From: Albula goreensis
Lineage: Eukaryota; Chordata; Actinopteri; Albuliformes; Albulidae
Length of the DNA: 64,000 nt
Assembly: GCA_022829145.1 (NCBI GenBank)
Contig: CM040744.1
Location: 13,278,218 to 13,342,217 of the forward strand
Direction: 5' to 3'
The position numbers were made by a program, and so were the translations under genes. The notes beneath the pieces were generated by a model. That model was not told where the DNA came from. It saw nothing but the letters and a program-made list of their open reading frames with translations, and made no database searches. Every line of letters starts with the position of its first letter. The first letter of the stretch is position 1. Below, one piece after another: positions 11,095-23,656 of this stretch.

Positions 11095-13629
11095 CGGAAA
11101 AGGGGCAGGTGGCACCGAGCAATTGTGAGGCATTTAGGAATATAAATCTAGTAATTGGGAAAAGGGTGATTAGTCAGAATGCATTAGCATAACGCGCCCG
11201 AAAAAAAAAAACCTTTGGTTTCCCGAACACAATGTAGCCGAAAAGATGTTTTCCGCACCGAGATAGAGGATCAAAGCTGGAGGGGCCCCCTTTTGAAGCC
11301 CCAGACCAATACAAATGTGTGAGGGCCCAGGGAGGAGGGGGTGCATCTAAGAGACACAGGGGGGCTTACACCACTACATCAGTTATAACACTTCTTCAGG
11401 CAGCATCTATGTATCAGAGATGGGCTTAATTTTTAATAAAAACAAATCTTTGGGCCCCCTTTCTCCTCTCAAGTGTGGGAAAGTTTCTAAGACAAAACAC
11501 CCCCGCCCCAAGAGTGGCCATTTACAGACCTGGTGTTACCAGAAGGAGGGGACTGACTTTTTAAAATCCTGTGCAGGAGCTGAGAACATGACTGAATATA
11601 TTTCATCTCTTCGGATGCTTTTCACACCCATGAGAATCATCTCCACAGAAGCTGGGAGCGCTGACAGATCCTCCCTCTACATGTAAACATGTTTGAGTAA
11701 TCGCTCATGACACGATTAATCACAGAATCACCACCAAGAGCACACTTAACATGGGGTAGTCCTGCTTCTACAAAAATGGTGAACCACAACTAAATCACTT
11801 TTTCAAATAAATAAAGAGGCCCAGATATGAACTGCAAAACAGCAAGGTAGGCAAATCAATGCCTGTGTTTAATTTTGCCAGGCTTTCCTAAGGGAAGAGT
11901 CATTAATAAGAACAGATGAGCATTATCTACTCAGTCAAGACCTCGTCGTATTAAAAAGCAGATACCAGACACCACAGTTGTTTGTTCCATTTCACTGAAC
12001 GTGATCTGCCAAAAATATTGCTTCAGGCTTTAATATTGATCTTCCTCAAGTAACAGCATATAGCTTATTATATACACTGTTAAAAAATATTGTTTCTCAG
12101 CTTGAGCCATTTTTGAGATTGGTGCATAGACACTAATACATTTTCTGTTGATTAATGATGAATAAAATCAACAAAATACCATGTGATTTTTTTTTCCCAC
12201 ACAGGTGAACTGATTATGCTGATACAGAATGAAACCTAGACTTCTGATCACGCCTTACTGAGATAATTGCGCATCTTAGAATAAATATACTATAGCTATT
12301 TTCTCACAACGTAAACTGGTCCAAACAGGAAACCTTGTAATCTCCTCTCTCTCAAAAGTCAAACAACACAAGTTTAAAGGAAATTAGATTCCAAATATGA
12401 ATGCTTTATTAAATTTCAGCTGTAGGGATAAAAAATAATCCAGTTTTTTATCTTTTCTGTACAGGCTGTCATTGAACTCAGTAATACAGCTTGCTATTAA
12501 TCAGAGATAGCCATAATTTGACGTCAAAGGAGCTATCATGAGCTATTTATCTCCTCATTTTTCATAATAATATGCCTGACAGGAAAACCTTAGTTCAACC
12601 TTATTACCTAAAAAGAAAAAAAATCATCTTTCTAAGAAAAAGTACTGACGGCTACAGTACTTAGAAAACAGCACTAGCAGAACCTGGAAATCTGCACTGT
12701 TCACAAAACTTAATAAACACATTTTCTTCAAAACTGCTTGAGTGTTAAGTGTTTATTCCGGTGCAATGAAAATGCATCCAGTTACCATGTGTTTTCAGAG
12801 AGATTAAGACAGACAACATCCATGTGTATGAAGTGAGTTAAAGACACACACTGGCACTAAATCTAATGCACAACTCTATCAAAATACACTTTACAGTACA
12901 ACATACAGATATTTTACATATTTAAAATTTCATTAAACATGAGCAAATATGTCTTTTTGAATACATTATATTCATTCATCAACTGAATAGCATATGCCCT
13001 TAGAGAGAGTTTGTTTGAATGTGTCTTGGCCTGAATTCACCACTGGGTCTACGCACTTCTTGATTAAGAGATGAAAATATAGACAGTCCACTTCTTTTCA
13101 GTGACATTAGGATGGAGATAATGTCCATGTGTTTCCAGTGAGATAAAGAGAGAAAAATGATTATTTCTCACAATTATTTTAATAACGTCTCGGCTTTGAT
13201 ATATGCCATGCTGGAGTCCTTTACCTTTTGATCTCTCAATAACTCTGCAACTACACCTATTACCTTCATTGGCAAAAAATATGGGGCCTGATTTTTAAAC
13301 TACATGGCAAAAGAGATCACCCCACTTGTTCAATCATTGCTTGCTGCTCACTTTTTTCACAAAGTTAAACAGGTTTCAGGATCCAAAACTGGAAGGCCTC
13401 TGTGTCGCCTGCCTCTTTCTGTTTTGATTCATTTGTATCACTGATTGGTGGAACAGTCCACACCCCTGTTTCCCATGGCCTGAAACGGCAGCAGAAACTA
13501 ACAAACACTGCATCTCTCCAGGACTGGAGCTTGACACCCCAGATTTGGCCTTAACACTACCATGTACAGACAGGTTATGAATAAAATATGTATAATAAAT
13601 ATTCCATAAGAAACTAGCCCATGGTTTGA

Positions 13630-13795
13630 AACGGGGGTAGCCCACCCTGGTTTTTGTTGTTTCAACACTTATTTGTTCAATTACCACAGCTGATTGCACA
13701 ATTATTTCACTTGTTCTGGTTTCTTTGGTATGAATTGGTTGCTGATTTTAAGGTTAAAACAAAAACCAGCACACTGTAGCATTCCAGAACCTAGG
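13630..13795 (+). repeat. Degenerate fish interspersed repeat (non-autonomous, MITE-like)
   Basis: The segment ends with AAGGTTAAAACAAAAACCAG followed by CACACTGTAGCATTCCAGAACC. That resembles the end of a repeat common in teleost genomes (AACAAAAACCAGCACACTGTAGCTCTCCAGGACC-type ends, recalled from general knowledge). A related end is seen at 31285-31365 and a looser relative at 42945-43165. The family name and exact boundaries are uncertain. Confidence 0.5.
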
Positions 13796-16514
13796 TTAGC
13801 TACTTCACATTTAGTACTTCCATTACAGTGGACATTTTTCACTGAGTACAGTCAAAGGTGTTTTCCCTGAATTGCTGTTATCAACTGACATTCTTCAGTA
13901 ACGTTTTTTTGATGATTTCTACATAGTTAGGAAAGAAATATATCAATAACCTCAAGGACAAACACACTGACCCATCCAAAAACCACTTGCTGGTGCATAA
14001 TTAGGGAATTACACAATTTCAGATGTACAATGACAAAGTGACGATACCATAACCTGAATGTAACAGGCCAGTTTGGGTTTGGGAGCTTTATCAGTTGTGT
14101 AATGTTGCTTGTTGTTTTAAGACAGTTTCTTGGAAACCATGTATTGTTTGTAACTTTTTTTTCCCTGTATCCTCACACGACCCCAAAAAGTTTTAATACA
14201 AACTGAGCAAGCAAATATTTGTGCCTGTTGGGGAACAAGCAATCTCTGGGACAACTCAAGCGAAGCAGATATTATCCCAATACAAGCTTATTCCAATATT
14301 TATATTCAATAGCCCTGTCCAATTTTCAAATGATCTATTACCACCATGTTGTTGTCATTAACTGAGTGTTCATCTAGTACAAATTTTCAAAAAGATTTGA
14401 ATGGTGAAGACATTTAAGTTTCCTTGTTTTTAACTTTCAATAATTCCATTTTGTACTGCAAATCTGTACAATATCACTTTATTTATTATTAATATTTGAT
14501 CAACATAAATTTAAAATTAATTGACATCATATCACTTTCTTTTTAACCTCACAAAAACATGTTTTACAGGCGTCTGTCAAACTAAGCTGATGTTACCAGT
14601 TAATTAAGTTAATTAGCATAATCCCTTAATTGGGCCAGGAATTGAAGGAGTTCGCAACCATACACTGCTGCTTCAAAAATCCGCCACACACACAAGCTAC
14701 AATAAGGATGTTTAGCATATTTTAGCGTTTACTATTCCACAAAAGTGGGTCTATTTTCCTTTCCACTTCCCTTTTTTGGGGGAGTCAGTAATAGAGGCTG
14801 TTGTGGTTTTCTCCCCTCTTTTGGTTTGGCATCAAAGGGCCGCAGTGGTTGTTGCTGGTCACTGCTGAATGTATACCGGTCCACCCCCAGCAAGTGGGCC
14901 AGGTCAGTCTGCAACCCAGCACCAGGTACCTACCCAAAAAATGCATGACCAACAACAATAACAACCCACTTCTACGCAACAATCATGACCCTCCCTCCAA
15001 CCCCCCAACCCCCACATCCAAAAACAAGTGCATGCATACACACACAAAACCAAACCTGAGAGCACCATCTCTTTCCCCCTTAAGTTTGAAAGCAATCCAC
15101 AGTTTGGGTAATGTTTACCTGCTCTCCATCTGTAATGGCACCATGCCTAACTACCCCACCCCCCTTCCTTTGGCCGCCCGCTGTCTGTGTAGGAAAAGCA
15201 CAACATTCTATGCTGTGAGGAGGCCCGGCACGGTGAGCCCCTAATGTTGTTTATCCCCCACATTTGTTTTCGGAGCCCTTCTGTTTGTTATTTTGTTTTT
15301 TCTCAAATCTTTTGGGGCCAGCATTTCAGAAACAACAATGTCTAAATACTTATGTAATAGCAAATTCAGAACAGATTATGGGCCGCGACGGCCAAGCCCA
15401 CCCATATTAAAAGGGGCGCAACCCAACATCCACTACACCCCTCCCACATACACACACACAGCTCCCCTTCAATGTCGCTTATATCAAGATAAGTGGCTTT
15501 TCTAAATAAGTGTCTCTGATGAAAAAAAGACATTTTACATCATTGGAATGAATCCAAAGGAAAATCCTACTTTGTATCATGGAAGTTGAGCAGAACTTTT
15601 TCAAACAGAAAACAGTCAGAAAAGTCCCTTTTGAATGTCCTGGAAGAAATATTGAACACTATTCCACAAGATTTTCTTGCAAAAAATATCTGCGAGTTGA
15701 ATTAATTTCAGATGTCTTGAATCCATAAAGTTGTAGCTACCTTGTGAGTAAAGAAAAAAAATTTGCACAGCGGTGTAAATTCCAATGCAGTGTTTAGAGT
15801 GATCACGTCATCTTCACCCATAACAACACCACAAATAAGACTGGCCCTCAGCATGCTGCAATTATTCACTTTGAAGCTGTGTTTTGCAGTATTTCAAAGG
15901 AAAAAGCAACAAGCTGACTACATATGCAAGAAATGCCAGTGACATACAACTGCATAATACTTGTCTGACACTACTGTTTCAAGACAGCAGTACCCAATGT
16001 GTGTCCAGTCTGTACACATTAAGCTGATTTGTGCTTTCAAAGAGAGATACTGTTAATATGGAAGAGGGAGCGCTTTGTAGTTGCTTGGAAGCTGAAGTTT
16101 TGAATTAGAACTGCTGTTTTTAATAGAGCAGTACTGCCACCTGCTGGACATATTTGGTAGTATAATGTATTTTCTCATTTGTCAACGATTGTCCTGGTAT
16201 TTCACACAATCAGAATGTGGTCTCTTTGATTTTAATCACTTCTCACACCCAATGACAGTATAGAACATAATGTGAAAAATCTGACCTGTTGAGACGGGTC
16301 TGGTGAATGAAGCAAACATTACCGTTTAATACAAAATTATTTACTTTAAGTGGTTAGGGGTAGACATAGCATGGTGTCTGTGTAAGGTACAATTTTACTG
16401 CAGTCATCCAACATTTGAATAGCACAAAAAAAGTAAGAACTTAACTGAACTGGTGAAACTGGTGTAGGTCATAAAAAGAGAATTTAGAAAACCTTTTCCA
16501 AATGTGAGATAGAA
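13796..16514 (-). other. ARL15: ARL15 intron 1 segment
   Basis: This is AT-rich intron with a dense homeodomain-motif cluster at 14600-14634 and C-rich low-complexity DNA at 14980-15170. Long ORFs over 14801-15244 are low-complexity Asn/Pro/Thr translations and overlap open frames on the other strand. I do not regard them as genes. Confidence 0.65.
14600..14634. promoter_or_regulatory. Cluster of homeodomain-type sites (candidate non-coding element)
   Basis: Within 35 bp there are TTAATTAA, TTAATTAGC, an OTX/bicoid-type TAATCC and TTAATTGG. Such density is typical of conserved enhancers but also arises in AT-rich DNA. Only the motifs are seen, and conservation is not tested. Confidence 0.3.
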
Positions 16515-16976
16515 ATGTGTGGGACAGACATGGGCACGGTCCAAAACAGGAAATTAAAAAAGCAGTTCCAAATAATTACCTCGAAACGTACAAGAAAAAC
16601 AGAGGAGCGATGGCCCAAAGATGAGGGGAAGGAGCTGAGAGGGAGAAGACGGCGAGAGAGAAACAGATGGGCAGCGTATGTTGCAAAGAGGTTTCACAAA
16701 GGGGATTTTCAGGGCCGTACTCAAAAGGACACATTTACTTGCTCAAATACAGGAAGGAACTGTCACGGTTTGGCAAGTGGCTCTCAGGAACGAAGCACAT
16801 GCTACGCACAGAACTATGAGAGATTCTCCATTGAAGTGGCCAAAGAGGACCTGTCTTGTGACAGTGAGCAGCAGTTCCACTCATCCACAGACGGAGCCTC
16901 CTTTGTTTTAATAGGGATGAAGTCAAATGGGAAACGGATTTTTATGGAGGTCTTCACCAATATAGATGACTCATAA
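16515..16976 (+). other. Unassigned 153-codon open reading frame inside the ARL15 intron
   Basis: This is one of the longest ATG-initiated frames outside the recognised exons. It runs antisense to ARL15. The predicted product is basic in its first 60 residues (Lys/Arg-rich, with an RGRRRRERNR stretch) and more acidic at the C-terminal end (EVFTNIDDS). I recognise no domain, signal peptide or membrane segment, and no transposase or reverse transcriptase motif. No promoter or poly(A) signal stands out. A chance frame or a remnant of a mobile element is more likely than a gene. Confidence 0.2.
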
Positions 16977-17150
16977 TGATGTGATCGTTAGCAGAAGGAC
17001 ACAGCTGAATATTTCCCACACTTGGTCATCATGGAAGCCTTTAAACATATCTTGTCTGCAGATGTTCTTAGTTGCTGAAACCACTTGCAAATCGTGAATT
17101 ATCCTTCTTTTATAAATACTAGTATTACAATAAGAGATAATGGTTAACCC

Positions 17151-17471
17151 AACCATCCTCTACACCAGCTTCAACCAATCCGAATTCATTGGGAGTGGAG
17201 TGTGTCCCAGCACACACTGGGTAAAAGGTAGGGGAAAACTCTGGACAAGTCACCAGCACATCACAGGGCCAGACACACACGCAGACACACACACACATCT
17301 AATCTCTAACACACAAAAGGAAAGTCCAATCTGCCTAACCTGCCTGTGTTTGGATCACATGAGCAAACTGGAGGGCACAGAGAAGACCCATGCAAACATG
17401 GTGAGTATCAAAGCTCGGTCCATCTTCCTACAAGGCTAAAGCGCTAACCACTGAGCCACTATGCCACCCTT
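17151..17471 (+). repeat. Degenerate copy of a widespread teleost interspersed repeat
   Basis: Several landmarks appear in the expected order. They are CATCCTCTACACCAGCTT near the start, GTGTCCCAGCACACACTGGG, CTCTGGACAAGTCACCAGC with ACATCACAGGGCCAGACACA, then GGATCACATGAGCAAACTGG. The end is GCTAACCACTGAGCCACTAT followed by GCCACCC. This is the layout of a very common fish repeat whose copies read 'ctggacaggtcgccagtcc' and 'gctaaccactgcgccaccg'. The copy is diverged and probably old. It interrupts the ARL15 intron in antisense orientation. Confidence 0.8.
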
Positions 17472-20400
17472 TAAGAGCTAAATTATCACACATCTAAAGA
17501 GCTTGTGTGATTTTCTACCAATAGTACATATGCTTTCTTCTTGATTAAACTTCATTCCGACCAACTAAATCATTTCAGCTTTCACCTTTCTCCTTCACAA
17601 TTTCAATAAAAATGCACATATGGACACATTTTAGCATGTGTAGTAAGAATTTCTTTGAAACTTAAGTAGCATACATTTTATATAATACAAAAAATGAAAA
17701 CATCTGAATATCGGCAGGTGCTGGCTTTTAATGCCAATCCAAAAGAAAATGACCTCGGTTTCCCAATATGATGTATTATAACAACCCCACTAACCACCAA
17801 CCCTACATCATTTTACCCAGAATGCTGTTTAAGTGAAGGGATGGGGAGGTTCAGACATGCTATTTTATTATGTGATAATTCCATCAAGGTGTTATTTAAT
17901 TTGTATTGTAACTATGCCATTTCACTTGTTTTCCAGTTTGCTAACACATAATCGAATTCCAGTTATGATGGTGATGTAGAGTTCCAGTGTCAGAGAATCA
18001 CGAAACCAGAAACTTGATTAATTTAAAACATCTGTTATAATAGTATGCAATTATTAAATATCAAGCAAACAGCATCAAACACATGGTATGAAAATAATTT
18101 TGCACCAACAAGAAACATTCTCTTTGATCTTGCCCAGAACAACATATTCAAAATTTCTGAGTATACTTCTATTGAGTCAGAAACGGGATTTGAGTACTAG
18201 CAAAGTGTTTTAACAATGAAATAACAATAACAATGAAACATATCAACTTATCTTTAGGCACAATTATAAACATTTACTATAAATAAACACATGATCCAGC
18301 AGACATCCTTACTCCATAATGCCTAAAAATACAGGCTTAAAACTAAAAGATGTACAACTGGTTACAGTAGATTCCAGTAATAATATGGTTTTATTTCCTC
18401 TAGAGAGCCATGATGTGAGCAGCAGTTCTTGTGGCATTGGGAACACCATGCTTTGGTAGGATTTCCACCAGTGCCTGCCTTACTTCTTGTAAATACACAT
18501 TCCAAACACCATGGCTTACAATTTACACCGAAGACCCATTTGAGATCATTACGTCGGAAGAATACTGAGGCTGTGACCCAATCAGACATATTGACTCATT
18601 TTAAGGGCTTAAGCAATTCAATCAGACTAAACTTTACATTGCATCACAAGTTACTTTGAGTATTCTGTATTAGCAACAAGCAAACATGTGGTTTGGAAAG
18701 TGTTCTCTCATTATAAAACAGAATAGGATATGGCTTTAAAAAATTACAGTCCACTCTGACTGAATTGCAAATGTCTTTAAAGAGACTAATTTCATTTGAT
18801 TTGGTCCCTGCCAAAGTGTTGTTTGGGTAGTAAACTATACATATACTACTAATATATAATCTTACCATGACAAATTACAGATTATATAACACATTTATTA
18901 TTTTTATATTTGATTGTAATATCAATAAATAGCTACTTTTGGCAGCATGTACAATATATTTTCAAAAACAACGCTATAGTATTACTGAATTAAATTTAAG
19001 GAAAACATGTTTGTTTGTTTTTTACCAACTACATTAGTTTTCCTGTTTTAAGATATTGCAGATCTCTTTTTAGGCATTCGTTATACATAACTGGAAGGTA
19101 ATGAGCATGCGAATAAAAGAATATAATGGGAGCTATGGAATTTCAATGTTAAATTAATCAAAGCACACACCCACATAAACTCATTTGTAACTCATTTGTG
19201 TGATTTTCCTCAAAGCACAGAAGCTTGCAGTTACACATAGTGAACACTGGATGGTGCTACATGCTTACATATCAACATGGACTTTTCTCCCTTCCGCTTA
19301 GAGGCAATGCTTGCTCATTTCGGTATTTAACCCTAAAATCACAGATCAGTTACTTGGATTTATTTGAAATCCATTTTCATCCATTTCAATTAATATTGAC
19401 AAATTCCATTAAAAATATATGGTTTGAATGTTCAGGAATCCAGACCCATTCATAATATCTACTTTACAAAGAGAGACCTCCAGTTGCATGAAAGTAAAAA
19501 AAAAAAAAGTCCGGATTATCAGAATATTCTATCAAGAGATCCATGAAATATTAAAATATATAACTGAAATGTACATCTCTATTGGCTGAAGAGCTAAGTA
19601 AGTGGCCATTCACTGGAGACCAGGAATTAAAATCAGCACACATGTAAGTCCCATGTATGTCACAAGATGAGGGGTTTGAGAAACCAAACATGGAGTGATC
19701 AACCATTTACATATGAAATAAATGCATACAGTACTGGTATGTTAAAGGCATACAAGTGTAGAAAAAGCTATGATGAAACTAACTTTCTCAGTTCTCTTTC
19801 ATTTTCAATGTAGTCCAAACATTATGCTCAGTTTTTTGAAAGACTATAATTGTTGTGCAATGATAAAACAAAGATTAAAATATTGAATAACTGGTGTATC
19901 GTTTATTTGAAAACCCAGATTTGTGTGATATCTGTGTCATGGCAAGGTTTGGTCTGTAGTGATAGGAAGTAACCCTTGCAACCCCATAACTGACACATTC
20001 TATGGTTGTGAAATCAATGTTGCACAGTTTTGAAATAAACAGGGAAGCAATTACTAAGGGCATTTTACTCAATAATGACCATTTGACTATGCATCTGAAC
20101 CATTACATTAGAGCCCATTAAGTTTCATCATGATTTGGACAGCCAAATGAGTGCAGAATTCAGTTATCTATGAGGTGATGTTCTAGCTAGTACTGTCACC
20201 AAGCTCTGGCCCTGATCCTAACTCCCCACCGTGTCTGCTGGTTTAATGCCTGCACTCTAAAAATCAGGAACCAGTTCAGACCCAAAAAACCTGTAAATTT
20301 GAGAAAACTGTGACTGTTTAAAATTTTCGACTGCGTTCCAAAAAACCTGCAACTCTCCATTGATAGAAATTGGGCATCCTTGCTTTACAGCCACTTAATG

Positions 20401-21080
20401 AAATCAGTGTTAGATTTTGCACAAAAGAACAACAGAACTGTGTTTTGATCATGTTTTTGTTCCTAAGAGGCTGCCCTGTCACGACCAGAGCTTGGACCAC
20501 CCAGCGTCCTCACTGAGAAATCCATCACTCATACACAGGATATTCAGCTGAGAATGTAACAGGCCACAAGGAACATACTGTAACTAGGCTGATGGTCCCC
20601 CCCAAAATCCATCTGGGGGGGCTATCTGAGCTATTCCTGGCAGTAAAAATATCCTCTTTCTCAGACAAGAGGAAATCCCTGTTTGTGAGACTGCTTCCCT
20701 CCCATCAGGCCGGAGAATGCAGAATCTACAAACGGAAGGCTAATTTTACCTCCGCAGAAACACAGAAATCCTGGCTTACATTGGGCCCAACTTGCACAAT
20801 ATTGATGGTGCTTCCACTGTTAGCTGAAATAATATAACAAGTGTTGCGAGCAAACATCCGGGTTCAACAGCTGAGAACTTGGTTGAACCAGGGTGAACGG
20901 GTTCAGTAGCTAGCGCTTCCATCTGTTTTTCGGCAGCAAAAATGTCCTGCTTATGATAGTCTATTTTATAATTACATAACAGCTAATGTGTTCGGATTAG
21001 TCTTTCTAATAGAATAGCTGCAAAAAATGTGAAAACCCCTAACATGCCACCTGCCATTTAAATATCAGCTCTAGACATAC

Positions 21081-21108
21081 TACAGAAATACAGATACGTA
21101 TTTCTGTA
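21081..21108. repeat. Small perfect hairpin
   Basis: Perfect 11-bp arms (TACAGAAATAC / GTATTTCTGTA) enclose a 6-nt loop. The structure is too short for a microRNA precursor and not followed by a T-run on either strand. It is probably incidental. Confidence 0.8.
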
Positions 21109-22271
21109 CTATGTACTATACAGTTACATCTTGCCTACACATTTTATGTGTTCTTCATCTTACACATTTATTTGCCATACATATGTTCCCTCAACCTAAG
21201 ACAGCATTAAAGGGTTTAGTGCTATTTCATAACAAAAAGAACAAGTTCATAGGTTCACTGTATCTTATTCAGCCCCCAGGGAAACTGAAACTGGCAATGT
21301 TTATTCTTTTTGCATGAAAAAAGTTGCACAAACTATCTTGTTGTACATCCTTAAATTCTCTAAATCTGAATTCATACCATGTCAAACTTTACTTAACCAT
21401 CTAGGGCAACCCAGAACCAAAATGTCTTATGAGTGATGACCTGGAGAATCCCTGGGCAAGGGATTGAGTAAATAATCAGCCGAAATGAAAGTGATTAAGC
21501 AACAAGGTCTACTGCCGTTTTAGAAAAATGTGATCTGGAAATCAGGGGTAAAATCCTGCCCTTTTAAAAAAGTGCCATGGGCTGGTAATGTAACTCAAGT
21601 GGGCAGTTCAATTTATCATCTGGATAGAGCAGTGACCTCATCTCTGGGCCCTGTCCTGGCCCAACCAAAACCCCTTCAGCAGCAAACTGGCAGTGCCAAA
21701 GGGAGTTTCCATACAGGTGCAACCCAAGACAAATGCCCGACACTGCTTGGCTTCAGCTGTCTGACATGAAACGCCCAGAGAGACATGATGTACGGCTGGT
21801 GGCACGGAAAAGCGATGGGAAATTTAAAAATTTACAGCCACTCATTTCTTCATAGAGAGAGAACAATCAATGATGCCATTCGTCATGAGCCATGCACAGA
21901 AGATGGTTCATCTTTTTACTGCTGGGATAGTAATGAGGACTGCTGAAAAATCTCAAATGAAATGTGGTACTGTGTACTCTCCATGGAGACTCCAGTAAAC
22001 CGGAGCATATTACTGAAGGAGAATGAGTTTCGGGGTTTACCGTTGGTGCTCATAATGAACCCATCCATATCACGGTTGCCTTGACGATAACGATCCCTGG
22101 TGAAGGCCATCTGTATCTATTTAAAGGGTGGTAGGGCAAGGAAAAAACAATAGATGTGATGGACAGCAAACAGAAGGGTTTTCAGTGACACCTAAGGATC
22201 ACAGAATACCAATGAAAATGATGAGAAAATTGATGGGAAATGATGGGAAAAATTATTCTGGAAACTTGTCC

Positions 22272-22299
<28 letters not shown>
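22272..22299. repeat. (CA)n microsatellite
   Basis: Fourteen uninterrupted CA units. Confidence 0.95.
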
Positions 22300-22302
<3 letters not shown>

Positions 22303-23621
22303 TTTCTACTGAATTTGTGCATCTCATTTTCAAGTGGGAAACCCCTGTCATGTTTGTCCTCCCCAACTTTCAAATGCTTCTTATGCTCCTGGGTATGAAA
22401 GTAATTAGCAATTAGCATGTGGTTCATCCGTATCTCTCATTGCTCTTTTCAAAGTGGCTAAAACAGGCAGTGTGTAAAAGCGGGAAAAAACATAATAGAA
22501 CTGAGATGAAAGTTCTTCACTGGCTGGACCAGCAGATTACCATCTGAATGTGCTGCTACATAGCAATTATGGATGCTACTGTGAATAAAGCCTGGAGAAA
22601 CCTAGGTTGTTCTACTCAGCATTGCCTTGATTGGTGACATCAATGCTAGCCACAAACTTCAAGCTAACAGCTGAGCTGACTGTTCTCCCACTTTGTGTTT
22701 TCAGGTCAGTGGGGTTCCACACATGCCATCCTCAAGAGTAGAGTTGCTTCAGTTCCTTGTGGTTCTGCACAGAGTGACAGCAAAGAGCGGGAAGCCTCTC
22801 AGCTAGATTGATGTGAATTCCTCAGACTCATCCCTAGCCAAAATTAATGAAATACATCATGTTTATTTCAGCTGTTCCACACTCCTACTCTATTTAATGG
22901 GAAGTGCACAAACTGGGCCTTCAAGTGACCCAAAAATATTAAAAAATATGCTCAACACTCTATCCAATGTGGAATATGTATATGCTATAACATTCTCTAC
23001 ATACTGTGGGGAAACTAAAATATGCCCAAACACATTCTCTACTCATAAAATTTACTCAGTGCAATCCTGAAAGTTCAAGAGTGTTTAGACAAGTAGCCCA
23101 CAATTTCCAGCAACACTCTGGGGAGTGATTGCAGTGTTGTGCGTCTGTGTGATGACAGCAGCCGTCGTCATTATTGGCATTCTCTCCACATATCTGAGGT
23201 GATGATGCATAGAGGCCTTCCCTACCCAGCCTCTGGGATCAATACGCAATAACTGCAGCACACCGTTGTGTCTCTACCACTATAACACCGAAGTGGAAGT
23301 TTTCTGGATTTTTTCATCTGTCAGTTCATCTTTCCACCGCAACTGGGGCAGCTGCTTGGTTGCTTGAGGCCAGGTATTTCAATTAGAAATTAGTGTTATT
23401 ATGAATGTATTTAATGTATAGTAGGGTTTTCAAGTATTCTTACATGGTTAGACCATTTCTACCACTTGCAAAACTACCCATGCCTCCGTAACTTTGACTT
23501 CAGTTTATAGGTACATTTATTACATTCTGTATTTTGTAACAAAAACTAATTTGAAACTAAACTAAACTAAAAATGAAAACTATGGAAACACATATTACTT
23601 TGCAGGTAACACGGCTATAAA

Positions 23622-23625
<4 letters not shown>

Positions 23626-23654
<29 letters not shown>
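23626..23654. repeat. Poly(A) run of 29 nt
   Basis: Uninterrupted A homopolymer. No SINE or LINE body is recognisable immediately upstream, so retroposition is not shown. Confidence 0.9.

Positions 23655-23656
<2 letters not shown>

Larger units (their letters stand above)
6976..13629 (-). other. ARL15: ARL15 intron 1, GC-patchy segment
   Basis: No gene was recognised. The segment holds the TTA microsatellite at 7187-7230. The unusually G/C-run-rich stretch from about 8.7 to 11.6 kb has two quadruplex-type tracts. From about 11.7 kb the composition becomes AT-rich again. The short ORFs in this stretch overlap each other on opposite strands and have no recognisable domains. Confidence 0.7.

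Noticed and set aside
14801..15244. 147-codon plus-strand frame
   Set aside because: It is a low-complexity Asn/Pro/Thr/Leu translation of C-rich intron DNA and overlaps open frames on the opposite strand. No domain or codon signal is seen.
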